In this document: in pieces, positions 41,620 through 55,320 of the stretch
Layout of the letters: the number at the start of each line of letters is the position of its first letter
How positions within the stretch are numbered: the first letter of the stretch is position 1
NCBI GenBank assembly: GCA_029891385.1
Contig: CM057235.1
Span: 23,987,120-24,051,119 of the forward strand
Length of the DNA: 64,000 nucleotides
Direction: 5' to 3'
Source of the DNA: Erythroxylum novogranatense
Taxonomy: Eukaryota; Streptophyta; Magnoliopsida; Malpighiales; Erythroxylaceae
Program-made: the position numbers and the translations under genes
The notes under the pieces: generated by a model
What the model was told of the DNA's origin: nothing
The model's input: the letters and a program-made list of their open reading frames with translations, nothing else
Database searches by the model: none

Positions 41620-44223
41620 TGATGAGCCCCGTTTTCAGAGTCCAACCATTGAACCATAAACGTTAGCGTAATCCAAGAAAACGTGAAGCTTAAAGTCTCA
41701 TACCATTTCTATGTTCCTTTTTCCATAACACATCTCACTTATAAATATATATATATGTAACAATAATCCACAATCAAAATATTCATATCAAATCAATAAC
41801 TTTCTCAAGTATACCGAATTTCCACTCAAGTTGATCCGTATACGCAAATGCATACGTCCACTTAACATCATCGATATGTAATTCATAATTTATAATTCCT
41901 TAACATCAATAAATAGAGTTTTACAAGCTCTAAAGGAATACCAAGCCATAATTATAACAATAATCCAAAATCTCAAAAGACAAAAGTTACATGAACAAGA
42001 AATCCCTGAAAAGTGACAAATCCTTGTATTTTACATAAATAACTCAAATCATAACATAAGCAAATTGGGAGTGATGCCTTGACTCTCCTTCACTCCATCT
42101 CTTGCTCAAAACCTGAAGGTGGGGACAGAAGGGGGTGAGCTTAAAGCTTGTGGGTAACAAGCTTATAACGAAGAATAAGCAAAACCGTTGAAATGTTCAT
42201 TTGTTATATAAAAATCATAATGAATTCATAAAAATGCTTTGTTCCCAAATTCTCAGTCAACTTCGAAATTTTGAATTCAAAACTCATAGTTAAAAATGTC
42301 ATCACATCAACACGACATATCCATTTAATCATCAATACAAAACACTCAATTTATGCAACATACTTGACCATTCAAAGATGCAATGCACAAACAGGTGGCT
42401 CGAGAGTTTCGTGGAACAAAACAGATAAATCGAAGCTTATACCGTGAACAAAACGAGTCCGATTTCTCAGGATCTCGTGGCCTCAAGCGAGCAGCCGGGA
42501 GAAGGCTATATGTCGACGTGCACGTGACTAACATAACGTTCCTCTCTTGCCTAAACAAAGCACATATCTATTTCATGCTCAAATTATTTTATCAAATGCT
42601 TTCATGCTTTTCATGCTCTTTTTTTTCTTTTTTTCAAAGATACAAAATGCCATGAATTTTCCAAGGCATAACGTAAAATATTTCAATTCAACAAAGTTCA
42701 TATACCAAAACATGTAACAATTTTGCAAATCATTCAAAAGAAACAAAAACAATATTTATGAAGTAATTGAAATTGTTTTTGATTTGGAAGAAAACTTTAT
42801 TGGCTCATTTCTAAATTATAAACATGAAACTCACTTGAATTCCTTGCTTGGATACATGCTTAAAAGATGCCTCTCCTCTTGATTCTCTTGCCTTTCTTGA
42901 TTCCCTTTATCAAATGAAAAATTTCCATTCAATAGGAATACAATTTGAGGACCCAAATATATTGCATATTCACTAAGATAAATTCTAAAAACTCAAACTC
43001 TGCCAAAAGTCCAAACATTCGGGTCAATTTTTCATGATCACTATGATCAAGTAAATGACAAAATATGATAATATTCTCTTCTAGAAAAATTGTTCCCCAT
43101 TGTCTTAAGTTTCTAATGACTCCAAAATCATTCAATTTGTTTCAGAAACCCGAAAGTTATACTCCAAATATATTGGGACTATCCTTATGTTGATACAAGA
43201 ATCTATACTCAACTTCCATCCAAATTTGAGATCATTATAAGCTGAATTAAAACTTCTTTTCTTCATAAAACTTGTAGCCCTTTGTCTCTATTTTACAACG
43301 AATCAAAAATCATCTCATTTAGATATCTACATCAAACGTTATGTCTAAAATACCAAGACATACTGTGCAGGAAAGCAGAAGCTAGCCGCGGCGAAAACAG
43401 AAGCTCGCCTCGGGGGAAAACGTTGGAGCTCGCCGTGGTGAAACCCAGAAGCTCGCTGCGGCGAGGGCACTCACACACGCCGGGTCGTGGGTGCATGCGC
43501 GCACCACGACGTGGGCGCCTGTGTGCTCCCGAATTGGGCGACTATGCGCTCCGTGACGTGGACGCCTGCGTGCGCCGCGACGTGCGAGACCAAAAACCTT
43601 CCAAACACTTAATTTTCGACATTTTTCATCTTCATACTTCCCATATTTAACAAATAACTCATCTTAACCCTAAATCGTCATTCCTTCTTCATTTATAAAC
43701 TCATTCCAACCCAAAATCATTCACAAACACAACAAAACCATTAACCCTAGAACACCGTTCATCAATATCATCCTACCCACATTCAACCCCATTTTTCTTT
43801 TCTAACGATCACTAAACATGATTCATTCAACAAATCAAGAAGGGTTGAGCCTTGTACTTACTTGTGGATGCTTCACATTCTTCAAATTCTTCAAATCTCC
43901 AAAAACCCTAGCTTTCTCTTCTTCTCCTCTTCTTCCACGGCTCTCTTCTTCATTTCCAAACAAAACAACCATTTCTTCTTCTTTTTATACCCTTAATGAG
44001 TGTGCAATGTCCATTTTGCCCTTTCATTTAAGCATTAAGTCTTATAACCTTAAGCGACTTCCCTAAAATGCCCTTAAGCATTCTTACCACTTTTAATACA
44101 ACCAAACTATATAATAAATTCTACTAACATTTACATAACAAGTAACTCCAAAACTTTATCCATCAAACCTCATAATTTATTTAAATCAAGCTTCATTTAA
44201 CAAGAAAAATTCGGGGGCCAACA
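41620..44223 (-). repeat. Family A 5' LTR, minus strand (2,604 bp)
   Basis: On the minus strand it begins TGTTGGCCCCCGAATTTTTC (from 44223) and ends CTCATCA at 41620, followed by a primer site. The block order matches 20661-23324: 'agggcaaaatggacattgc', the GAA-rich run (43910-43990), and the 'gagctcaccccctt' block at about 42127. The sequence above 44223 is not a PPT, consistent with a 5' LTR. Confidence 0.85.
43375..43590 (-). repeat. GC-rich island with short direct repeats in family A LTR
   Basis: 'gaagctcgcc.cggcga'-type units recur about four times in 43378-43465 (roughly 25 bp apart), followed by CpG-rich 'gcgcaccacgacgtgggcg' units. It is sharply GC-rich within an AT-rich LTR and resembles in position and character the islands in family B LTRs at 13225 and 34985. 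Confidence 0.75.
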
Positions 44224-44279
44224 GAAACCCTAAGAGTGCCCTAAATTGGTTGGAAATTTAAGTGGCTTAGTGATAGAAG

Positions 44280-44893
44280 GATGAGAATATCATCTATTCA
44301 AAGGTCAATCAAAGCACCTACAGTGTCTAGAGACTTCTCAAACACTAGGGTCTCAATACCAAAGTGTAACTAATTTGGAAGGAGAACAATTGCATAGGCT
44401 GGAGTAATTATAGAGGATGTTGAGGATACATCCAGTATAGTGATAGGTATGATTATAGTTTCGGTAGGGACGAATATATTTACAAAGATCCCAAAACAAT
44501 GAACTCTAATGTTCTAACAGATTACTGTGAAGTTGGAGCTTTTAGAGTGCATTTGATAATAACTACTTTCACTAAAGCTATGTCAGTAACATAGAACATT
44601 CATAGAGGTAGATAAGTAGTAGTTCGATGAGTTAATCTTATTAGATATCCATGACTATGAAATCATACTAGGAAGGGAATTGTTAATAATGCATTTTGTT
44701 GATGTAGGTTGCTTCTAAAGGAAGTTAGGATTGGTATATAGGGAAGTTAGATATAGTATCCAGAGGGAAATGTAGAATGTTTCAGTCTCTCAGCATATCA
44801 GTCATGATAGCTAGAAAAGTACTAAGAAATTACTATACAAGTTATTGAGCTCTAAGACTTAATAATTACAGAAGTTTATTAGGTTATTCATCA
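44280..44893 (+). pseudogene. Relic of a Ty3 gag-pol (protease to pre-RT), plus strand
   Basis: At about 44640-44700 one frame reads HDYEIILGRELLIMHFVDV, matching the conserved (D/Y)(F/Y)(D/E)(V/I)ILGMDWL...H...VDC segment between protease and RT of plant Ty3 elements. It is followed by a short YREVRYSIQREM stretch, as in the usual G(E/K)V...I..E segment. Upstream, VGAFRVHLIITTF fits the protease C-terminus. No frame is open for long. The relic stops at the solo LTR at 44899. Confidence 0.5.
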
Positions 44894-44898
44894 TTTAA

Positions 44899-47800
44899 TG
44901 TAACACCTCATTCCCATCTGACATATGCATGTGCGTCCATCGGGTACACATGTACACGCCTGACAGAAATGACATGTTAACTATCTCACCTTCACTATAC
45001 ATAATATGGCATCATAAACTAAACCATCAATCACACATTTTCTAAAACCCAAAATTTTATCATACTATATCAAAAACCATAATTTACATTGTTTTAGATA
45101 ATACACTACCATCCATGCCTTATAATATTATCTTATAAGCATAAACAATTCAGTACACACCGAATACAATAAACATGAAAGAAACGATTATTTCCTCAAT
45201 CCTAGCTGACCGACCTTTGAGACAAATCTGACTGTAATAGTGGCACAAAATATGCTTCTACAAAGTCTTAGAAGCTAGGTCATCTCACTCTTGAACCTAA
45301 AAAGAAAAGGTGCAATGTTGATGAGTTTTACAAACTCAGGAGAGTAACTATCCTCGATGGTCCACTCATGTCATAAAACAAGATCAACTATAGCATGTAA
45401 TCATACAGTTCAAATCCACTTGATAAGTATCAATTACTATCACAAATATCTCATTTCTCAGTTAAACAGTTCAGTCGTATAACAACATTTACTTAACTTT
45501 GCAAATCATTCAATGAATTCAATCATATGCAAATGCTATATGTATGAGACTCACATTCATTTTTATCTTGTTATGACTATGTGCTTTTTACAGCATCTCG
45601 AAGCACTGGGCTCAGTCAATCAATCTATGAATCATTGATCACAGTGAGCTATAGGCTAGAACCACATATGCGGGAGCTTAAATCTCTTATTAGTAACAGT
45701 ATTAGTAGCAACAGTGACAACTCCATATTATATGAATTGGAATGAAATGCATGCCACAATTCAGTCATTAAATTCAATCACTTTTATTTGCATGTAATAT
45801 AACAGTATATCAGTCACAGTATTAGTCATAGTAGCAGTAGTCATCAGACTAGGTCTAGCATTCAACTTTTAGTTGAGAATCAGAAAATCATTTACGCAGT
45901 CTCATGCACATACAAAAAGCATTTTCAATTGCATTTCCATATGTTGAAACACCTCGGAAAAATATTACCCAAAATCTAGTACACAGTCAACACATTTCAA
46001 TACAGTTTAGTAAAATAGCAATACATTTCAGTAAGATTCAAAACAATAAGGTGATACCATCTTAGGTAACTCACAGTATGCTCCAAACAACTATTGTCTT
46101 GAAGTCCCGAAAATGTCTATCTATTGTCGCTCAATGAGCTCCTCTATATATACATATATACATACACATATCATAATAATGCACAATTATGTATGCATTA
46201 ATCCACATTCATGTACACCGAATATGTACAATGCATGTTCATGACAATTTTGAGTTTCTAATCATTAATCTTATCACAATATTCATTTGGATATCCACAA
46301 TCAAGTGATTAACTCAGATTTGTCTAAAGATATACTTTTGGGTCCATTTTGCACAATTAATTTCATCAAAAAAATAAAGGAATTTGACAACACTTCCTTC
46401 TAACAAATTCTTATCCCATGTCTTAAGTCTCTATTGATACCAAGATCATTCAATTAGGTTTGGTATTCCTAGAGTTATGCTCAATTCACTATAGACTATT
46501 CTTAAAAACATATCTGTACTCTGTGTTCAACTTTAAGTCAAATTTTGTAATTTTATAGATAGAATTAGAATTTAATCTCTTTAGAAAATTTGTAGTATTA
46601 TGTCTCTAGTTAAATTAAAATAAAAAATAATTCCATTTGGAACTCTACAGATTAAGAAATAATAAAAATACCGAAGTATGTTTAGTAAAATATTCTAGTT
46701 CATACTATTCCAACAGAAACCCTCACTTTCATTCAATCTATCTTTCTCAAATTAATTCAGAAGGCTACCAATTTTTATGTAGAGGTGGAGCAATGTATTA
46801 GTAATCTATTGGTTCAAAAATCAAGTCATTTGGATATCCATAGAAAAAGTTATAATCAAAAGAAGCAAGACTGTTCAGTATGGAAAATAGCTTTGGGTAC
46901 ATGATCATAACTTTTAACTTTCATAAAATCCCATAATTTTTCTAACGGAGCATGCTTCACCAACTCTCTCTCTCTTTCTCTCTCTTCCTCTTTTAAGACA
47001 TTTTCTAGAAACTTTTCGCTCCATTCCAAACTCTTACTTTCCATTCCAAACTCTTTCTTTCCTGTATTTCTATACCTAATACAAACTCTAAACACATCAA
47101 ATGCAAGCCTATATAGTAAGTGATCAACACCGAAACCCCACATACACTTTCTCTCTCTAATGTATTTTTTTTAACTTCTGCACTTTTCTATTTTTTCCTT
47201 CCCTCATCAGTCCACATTTTTCTATCATCTTAATCCTTCTTAGGACGCAACACCACATTGCTCTATGTTCTCTTTAACTCTAACCTCACTTAAACCCATC
47301 ACCAACGATACATAAACATTTATGCATACACAACGAAAAAAAAGAGCATGTTCATTAGCTTTACTGCATATATGTTTTTGCGCGTCTTTTAGTATCTAAC
47401 AACAATCTCATTTCATCATAAATTTATCATTTTATCGACTTTATATAACGACCTCACCCACATCTTCATTCCTAATTATCAAACTCATTTAAAGTCAACT
47501 CCTTTTAAAACATGTAAAACACTTTTCTTCATCCATCTAAAATGATGTCATGAGTCTGAGTTAACCTCTCACACTCGTGCATCCTTTATATCTTGCATTT
47601 TTTTGGTCTAACTTACTTTCACCTTACCAAGTTCAAACCTATCATGTTATCATCTCTATTCCATGACTTCATCCAAATCTTCATTTAAATCCATTTCTAC
47701 CAATATTCAACAGATTCACATAAGTACAATACAAAGTAAACCTTCTGCGCATTTATCAGTACAAAATAGATTATATTTTATACATCAATTTTCATAACTC

Positions 47801-48601
47801 TGTATCATTTTTATAATCGAAGACCAATTCCATATAGAACCTAACTCATTTCCTAGAAAATTCACCTACTGTTCATATAGCTCATATCATCATCACTATC
47901 ATTGAATTACTTCCTGCACAAGTCATGCATGCATTCACTGCTAAACTGTAAAATATCATCAAGATCATAGAACCTAAAACATTAAAACTTCACTTACTTG
48001 ATTTAACAAGCTTTCAGTTGTGTTAGTGAATCACATGTACATGGTAAACAACAATTAAACTCTTTATCAATAGACTGTCAGTCTTACTCTGGTATCAGAA
48101 TCAATATCCATGCTTCCCCATAGAACAATTTGGTGTTTCAGATTGTTTTTATCTAGCAATACCTTCGGTGTAAAGAAACAACAACAGAGGAATTGAGTTC
48201 TTACTCTATGTGGCTTTTTGCATGTTTTATACGTCTCACTGTTTAACATTGCCACTTATCATAATTTAACTGGTCTATTTATTCTTTTTAATCCAAAAAT
48301 ACCCCAAATTTTTAGAAATTTCTCCAAAATTTGCCAAAATTTTGAAATAATCTAAATATTCTCCAAATATATTTTCAGCTCAATCAATTCATAATTTGCA
48401 TTTTAAATGCATTTTTTTTACAATTAATTATACACAAAAAAATGTCAATGAATGCATGTACAAATAATTGCAATGTGCAAGATCAATAATGTCGTGTATG
48501 TGTATGTCATATTATGCATAAGCATGAATTATGCTTCCTAATTTCTCATTAATCTCTAATAAACACCATTTTAACCTTAGTTCAAGTGATAGGATGTCAC
48601 A
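44899..48601 (-). mobile_element. Solo LTR, giant family B, minus strand (3,703 bp)
   Basis: On the plus strand it starts TGTAACACCTC and ends GGATGTCACA, flanked by perfect TTTAA duplications (44894-44898 and 48602-48606). Minus orientation follows from the order of shared blocks: the hairpin pair at 45323-45362 lies near its low end, as in the LARD copies. It has no internal region and is more diverged than the others. Confidence 0.9.
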
Positions 48602-48606
48602 TTTAA

Positions 48607-49231
48607 TATTGGAAAAGTAATTTGTGAATATATCTAGAGGATGAAATTGCTTATTACAGTTGAATTAGTTGAGGATTAATTATTGATACAATTAATTAGT
48701 GACTGACTTTTGATATGTTTAAATATTATGACCTTATAAAGTGATTGATTAAAATAAATATCAATTTTGCATAAAATTTTGTTTTTAATTTCAAGTCCAT
48801 TTTAATTATACGGTGATTTGTGGATTTGTACCAATTAAAGTTATGGATGACATTGTGATGGAATTTTTAATCAAGATTGACGATTGAACAATACTTTTGG
48901 GAGCAATGATCAATTTGATATAAGCTTCCAATTGTAAGTATAATAGTATATCGATTGTAAGTATTGAACATTCATTATTTTGAGTTCTTTTTATATAATT
49001 CAATTATTATATTTCTTGAAAATCGATGAGTGAAAATGGTGGTAAAATTTTCAATGAAATGTGAGTGATAAGTTTTGATCCATAATGGAGAATTGTCTCA
49101 TTAGAATTTGAGCTATTTTATAGATAATTATAATTGATGATTGGGAGAATGATAAGAATTATGTATCGTGCCTTTGAATAAGTGAAACATGGAGATTTTA
49201 GATGCTTAAAAAATAGTAACTAATGAAGTCC
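48607..49231. other. AT-rich segment, nothing recognised
   Basis: It should be the continuation of the sequence into which the solo LTR at 44899 inserted, but no Ty3 coding motif is recognisable. No gene is seen. Confidence 0.35.
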
Positions 49232-50245
49232 TGTTGGAGTTCGTAAATATAGTGCCTCGAAAGCAATTATATTTACATATAACTTAATTTTCTTCAAGTT
49301 ATTTTTGTAATGAAAATATTTATTATTAATAAAACAAAAGAGTTTGGTTTTATTTGTATGAGCATTATATATCTAGTTATAAGGTATCAAGATTCTTTTG
49401 TAAATAATGTACATATATATAAAGATGTATAGAAAACATGTATATTATTAAAATCTAAATTAGTTGATTCATAGTTGAATAATCAAGTTGGTCACTTGAT
49501 TATGGTTTAGAATATAGTATTACGATTTATCTCTATGTAAGTAAAAGAGTTTACTTCAAGGGAATGGTGAGTTTCATATCATGATAGTAGTTGACTATCA
49601 ATAATAGCACTATTAAATGAATCTAGAATCAAGTATATTTTTAAAGAATAAAGTGGGTCGTTATTTTAATCTTAAAACATACACCTTAACATTCTTTTAT
49701 TATGAACCACAATCTTGATGAGTAGTGAACTCATATGTGTTTCATTATAATTCTTGATATGATCGGAATGGCTTTTTACAGAGTATCAATCTAGTATTTG
49801 CATGTTGTAATTATTAATTGAAACATATATTAGGGAAAATTCATTCAAATAAAGAGTTTATAGTCATATCATCAATTTTAGATGTTTTACGGAGTTTGGT
49901 GATTAAACTGACACCAATAGTTTGATGGACTAGCTACCCATCAAGTCTTAACACCAAGATGAGATCTTGTATGTTAATCACCATATAGAGTAAAATAGGT
50001 GATCAAGAAGGAAAAACCAACATACAGATTTGGACACTTTAAGAAAATCTCAAAACCATCTATCTATAACGATAAGAGCATGCTCAGTCTTTATAATAAG
50101 GTAAAACCATTCACTATCTAGTTCTCAAATATTAATGGATTAATAGTCACTAAAACTCTAATCATTTACTTGGAAATTCCTATTGCATATGGGAGTCCTT
50201 CTTATGTAGATTTTTAGCCTTTAATTAAGAAGGTTTAGAGGAGAA
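49232..50245 (+). repeat. Family C LTR, left half
   Basis: It starts TGTTGGAGTTCGTAAATATA and runs parallel to 60510-61300 with high identity ('ttattattaataaaacaaaag', 'agctacccatcaagtctt'). It diverges after about 50030 and passes into family A LTR sequence near 50250. The right end and primer site are missing. Confidence 0.82.
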
Positions 50246-50249
50246 TATC

Positions 50250-51196
50250 CAATTGAACGAATGCCTTAACTCTCTTTCATCCAATCTTTTTCTCATCACC
50301 TGGAAATGGGAATGAAAGGGGGTGAGCTTGAAAGCTCGTGGGTAATAGTTTATAACGACAAAATAAGCAAAACCTTAGAAAGCATTCACTTGTCAAAGAA
50401 AATTCTCATTGAGTTCATAAAACACATGATTCTCAAATTCTCATCAAATTCACAATAAAACAAATCATGTATGCCTCAATCTTGTCAACATATCATGAAC
50501 ACATAAACACATCAGAATAGTTTGGGTTGGTCCAAAATAGAACGTACTACACATTTCCCATAAGGGTCCTATGTAGCCGTGAACAAAACGTATTATCGCA
50601 ATCTCACAAAATAGTTTTGTGTAGCCGTGAACTTATAGGAGTCCATAAAGGAGCTCCATGCCACTATCAGGTAATTGGGAGAAGCCTTTAGTCAAAGTGC
50701 ACTTGACATACTTAAGGAACCTAACCAAACCCGCATAACATGCATTTCATAACTTATAAACATGTTGCCTAAATGGCACATTTTCAAAACATGTTTTTCA
50801 TAAACATGAAATATTTCATATGCACTTCCATCATCTTTTCACAATTAATCAACCAAATTCAAATTTCAAACATATTGCAATTTCTCAAATCATTCAAAAA
50901 TAGCAAATGCCACAATTATAAAGCAATGAAAAATCATTTTATTTTCTTGACTAAAAAGAAAACATAATGGCTCATCATCCAATTATAAACACGAAACCCA
51001 CCTTGAATTTCCTTGCTTAAAATTTGCCCAAAAATGTCTCTCCCCTTGCTCCTCTTGCCTCCTTTGATTTTCTTTTATCAAAGACAAAATTTCCATTCAA
51101 TAGGGATTCAAATTGGAAAACCCACAAAACCTATTCACTAAAATTGATCCTAGAATTCTTAAACCCATACATTTCTTAAGCTTTATGAACCAAAAC
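50250..51196 (-). repeat. Family A LTR fragment, minus strand, interrupted by the LARD
   Basis: It matches 42075-43000 block for block ('gggggtgagctt.aaagct.gtgggtaa', 'tttccattcaatagg.at'). It breaks at 51196, where the LARD LTR starts; the 5 bp before it (AAAAC) are the presumed target copy. The rest should lie beyond the window. Confidence 0.82.
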
Positions 51197-54100
51197 TGTA
51201 ACACCCCACTCCTGAGTGACCCGAACCTGATATCGTTGCTGATATCCGAGTCCGTGCCCCGCGAGGGTGGCGTACTACATCAGTCGGTGAAAACTCAGTA
51301 TATCATTTTCTTCTCTCTTGTTTTTTTTTAATCGTACATCAGCGCGGCAAAAACAGTAGATAGTAGAAAACATTTGCAGTTATTACAATCATTTAACAAT
51401 ATTTTACAGTAACCATAAAGTTCACATACTAATTAGTTTACAAAGGTTGCGGAATACAATCTTGAGTCCATGTTCACAATTAACCGTTTTCAGTTATTAC
51501 AGTCATCCAATAATAATTTACAATCAGTCAATGTATAAAAACAATAAAACCACAATGGGCTCATTATAAATATAAAGCATTGTTGTACAATGATTGCCGA
51601 AACTAATTCGATAAGATACTAATACAGACGCTAACTGATCCCGACCTCTATCTTTCACTTGCCTACAGTAGACCTACTCCCGTGTCAAACGGGGTACTCT
51701 TCAAGTCCTGAAAAATATATTGCAATTTTGGATGAGTTTGCGAACTCAATGAGGAACCATCCTCGATGGTTCTCCCAATTCATGCATCACATAATCAATT
51801 CACAAGAATAAGCGATTTAGTAATACTACGGTCTCTGATCCACGATATATATGATACAATACAAGAAACCCATTTCGTATTCAATCCAAGAATGATGCAA
51901 TGCACATGTGACTCTTTTCCGCTTTAATTACGTGTTGTGACCGAGCACGTAAAGCGATGATTCAAGGATCAAGAGACGTGTCCGGGAGAATTATCTCCTT
52001 CGAGTTCTAGGCTCGTTTCAAAGATCAATGGCGACTCGACCACAATTTTCCTTTATCGCTTTATGCATCTGCTTATGAATGCACATGCCCAGCCATAACA
52101 TCCCCATAAACAGCTTAATCATTCATAGTCAAGCACACAATTAACAACAAGATGCACAAGTAATCCATAATTCACAACAATGAACAGTTCATAATTGACA
52201 ATCAATCACATTCAATCACAGTAATGGCAGACAGATCACACAATGTACACATTCCTGGTCCCGCCATTATCCCCATATTTGGCAAGTAATAATTGAGAAA
52301 CCCATCTAGGTTACTCACATATTACTTCCGAGCTAATGCCAGGAAGTCTCTGCTACGTCGGTCGATCGACGCTCCAGTTGTGTCGCTATAAGAATAAGAG
52401 AACAAAACGATCACTAAATATCCAATCTGAGTTAGTTAATGATGCACATGCAGGTGAAAATGCATGTTCATGAGATTCCCGACCTTAATCCCATTTTTTT
52501 CTATCAGAAAAATTCGTTTAAAAATTAGAAATCCAATGGCGCTGAGGGCGCTCAATTTGGACCTCTATAGGCCCCCAATTAAATAAAACAGTGATGAAAT
52601 ACCCATTTCCCGGAAACCCGTCAATTTCCCGTCCAAAAATTCCCAATCTCTCAGGAAATGAAATTAAATATTCCATGAATCCGATGCCTCAAGAATTTGG
52701 TCAATCGGATGTTGGACAGAAAAGTTATTCTCAAAAGAACACAAAAAAGCGAATAAAACAATTCATATATATATATACCCCTATTTCCTTCTCTTTTTTC
52801 GTATCTTCAAATCGAAATTCAAACACCTATAACTCCTTGCACACAATTCAGAAAATTACAAACCATATCTCGTTGGAAAGATCATGAAACCCTCTATAAG
52901 TTTCATGAAGACTATAAAAATTCAATTTTACCCCTAAGGGTGTCAAAAATTTAATTGAAACTTCTGCCCCTTCAAAACCTATCAAAACAAAACAGTACTT
53001 GGTAAATTCAGTGACTTCCATTCTCTTCAGTCAAAAATTACAAAATAAATATGCTCAGAAAGATCACAATGTTTTCTACAACTTTCATGAACAAACCAAA
53101 ATCAAATTTAATTGTTAACTAGGTCAAATAATTCAATCAATGATGCTGCCCCAGAAATCACCCAATCTGGACAGTAATGTTCTATCAAGCATAACTCCCT
53201 ATACACAAGTCAAAAAAAAAATCACTACCTTATATCATTGGAAAAATAAAACCACATACTTCAAGTTTCATGAAGAGCTTAAGAGCCAATTCCATCTCTA
53301 ACCAATTCAAAACTGCCAAACAAGTGACTGATCAGGGCAGCAGTTAAAAACCTAATGCAGGTTCCATTTTTGAAAAATCATAACTCCCAAATCTGATCTC
53401 CAAACATTGCATGCTAAATACCATTTTCAAGATCAATGTTTCCTCTACAACTCTTCAGAAGATCACTCAAGCCAATTCAATTCACAAAAATTTATAAAAT
53501 TGCTTCCAATCAGAATGCTCACTAAACTGACATTTCAGCTAGGTTTCACTAAAATGCATTTTACCAGCCAATAGTCATCAATGCATATCTCCCAATATAC
53601 ATATTGAAAAATTGCAAAATGAGTGGCATTGGAAAGCTAACAATACAGGCTTCAACTTTCATTTATACCATTTGCCCTAATTCCTTCTCAATTAATGTAG
53701 AAAAAGCATCAAAACTAGTAGGTCAATGATCCGGATACTGTTCACACCAGCCATCAACAGTGACTTTCCAAGCTAAAATTCACCCTCTTAAGGCTAAAAT
53801 TGGACAACACCTATTTCACACAAAAATGTAGCAAACAAACCAAAGTTTCATTGGGTACAAACCTCACCTCATTTGCATAACCACACAATGAGTTATGCTC
53901 GAAACAGTACAGTAGGTCAAACTCACATTTTCAGCTTTACTACTCAATCACAACTCCTATCATGCCAATTGAACTTCTACTACCATAAGCATCTCATTTG
54001 GATACAAAATCAGTCCTTAGATCATTCCTACATTCATTAGGAATACCTACCATAAGTTGGCAGCACCTACCTCTTAAATTCTTTGCAAGAATAATCATCC

Positions 54101-55307
54101 ATATTCAATTCAAAATCAAGCTAAAAACACTTCACTTATACTACTTCATCCAACCATACTTAAACATAACCTTACCCACCAATTCAAACTATAATTTTCA
54201 TCAAATTCATGCATCAATAAATACAATAATTGCACCATAACTCCAAATGAATGCATCTAACCACTATGATTTATTAAAACATAAACAAAGCATAATTAAA
54301 GCTTAATTGAAAACTCACCTAATTCAAGCTCTTCACTTCTTCACTTCCTTCAATTCTTTCTTTACTACTCTCACTAATTACTTCTAACACCAAGCAAGTG
54401 CAAGTTCTCCATGGAAAGAAGGTAGTCTCTTAAGGTTTGGAGGGAGGATTTAATTTGATGAGAGAAAATCGATGGAGATGTTAAAGGAGATAGGTATTCG
54501 GATGAGCTTAAGAAACAAGCAAATCAATCAACTTTTTATCCCATTCCTTCCTCACTTAAGGCAATAACCGAGAGAGGTAATAGGAAAAACCAAGGAATAC
54601 AATAATTAGGCATTAAATGAAGTGAAATGGTGGCAAAAGAGGATTGGTCCAACAATGAGAAGAAAAGTCAAAAACATTAGCTAATAAGCTTCATTTCGGT
54701 TGATGAAGAAACTTAACCCATTTGTTGTTAACAATTAAGAAGTATCAAGAATGAGAAGAGAAGACCAAGTCTAAGCCATCTCCAAGCATTAAATAAAGAA
54801 ACACTTGGCAATTGGAGGAGAAGCGAGGAAAAGTCAAACCATCATTCCAATTTTGAAAAAAATTCAACAATTACCAAGCAATTCAAGCCAATTTCGGTTC
54901 CAACAAATTTTAAGGGTCCACTTTTGGGTCCCACCAAAATAATTAATAGTTTAGTACAAAAATAACAGTAGAAAATCAACTGGTTTGCCACTTGGCGATT
55001 TTTTTTTCCGGTCCAGGAATTTTCTCCTGAAAATTCCTGAAAAATTCCTAAAAATCTCTTAAAATATAAAACACTCAATGGCACACTCAGAATAATTTTT
55101 CAAAGACAAGAACTACGTTAATCACAGTAAAACTCCATTAGGCACAAAAATCGAGAATGTCATGTATGCATGTACAGTTATTTCATGTGCACAAAAATTC
55201 ACTGTGTACTAATACTAGTATGCATGAACAGTCCTAATGGAGCCTAATCACTCTCATCCTATGCCAAATTACTATTTTACCCTTCTAGTAGGGGGTGGGA
55301 TGTTACA
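51197..55307 (-). repeat. 3' LTR of the LARD (4,111 bp)
   Basis: Plus-strand ends are TGTAACACCCC (51197) and GGGATGTTACA (55307). The first 1.7 kb is nearly identical to 58728-60509, and the whole is homologous to the solo LTR at 10710-15077 in reverse. A (TA)n tract stands at about 52770, where the solo LTRs have a GC-rich island. Confidence 0.93.
51734..52050. repeat. Conserved hairpin segment in LARD 3' LTR
   Basis: The hairpin pair GAGTTTGCGAACTC (51734-51747) and ACCATC-CTC-GATGGT (51756-51770) is followed at 51934-52046 by an array bounded by GTTGTGACCGAG and the imperfect complement CTCGACCACAAT. Inside are 'gggagaattatctcc' and 'gagttctaggctc'. Confidence 0.7.
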
Positions 55308-55320
55308 AGTCCCCCTTCCT
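55308..55320 (-). promoter_or_regulatory. Polypurine tract of the LARD
   Basis: AGGAAGGGGGACT on the minus strand abuts the 3' LTR. It is preceded by 'ttcgaggacaaaat', the block that also precedes the PPT of the Ty3 element at 20627, which ties the LARD to chromovirus-type parents. Confidence 0.85.
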
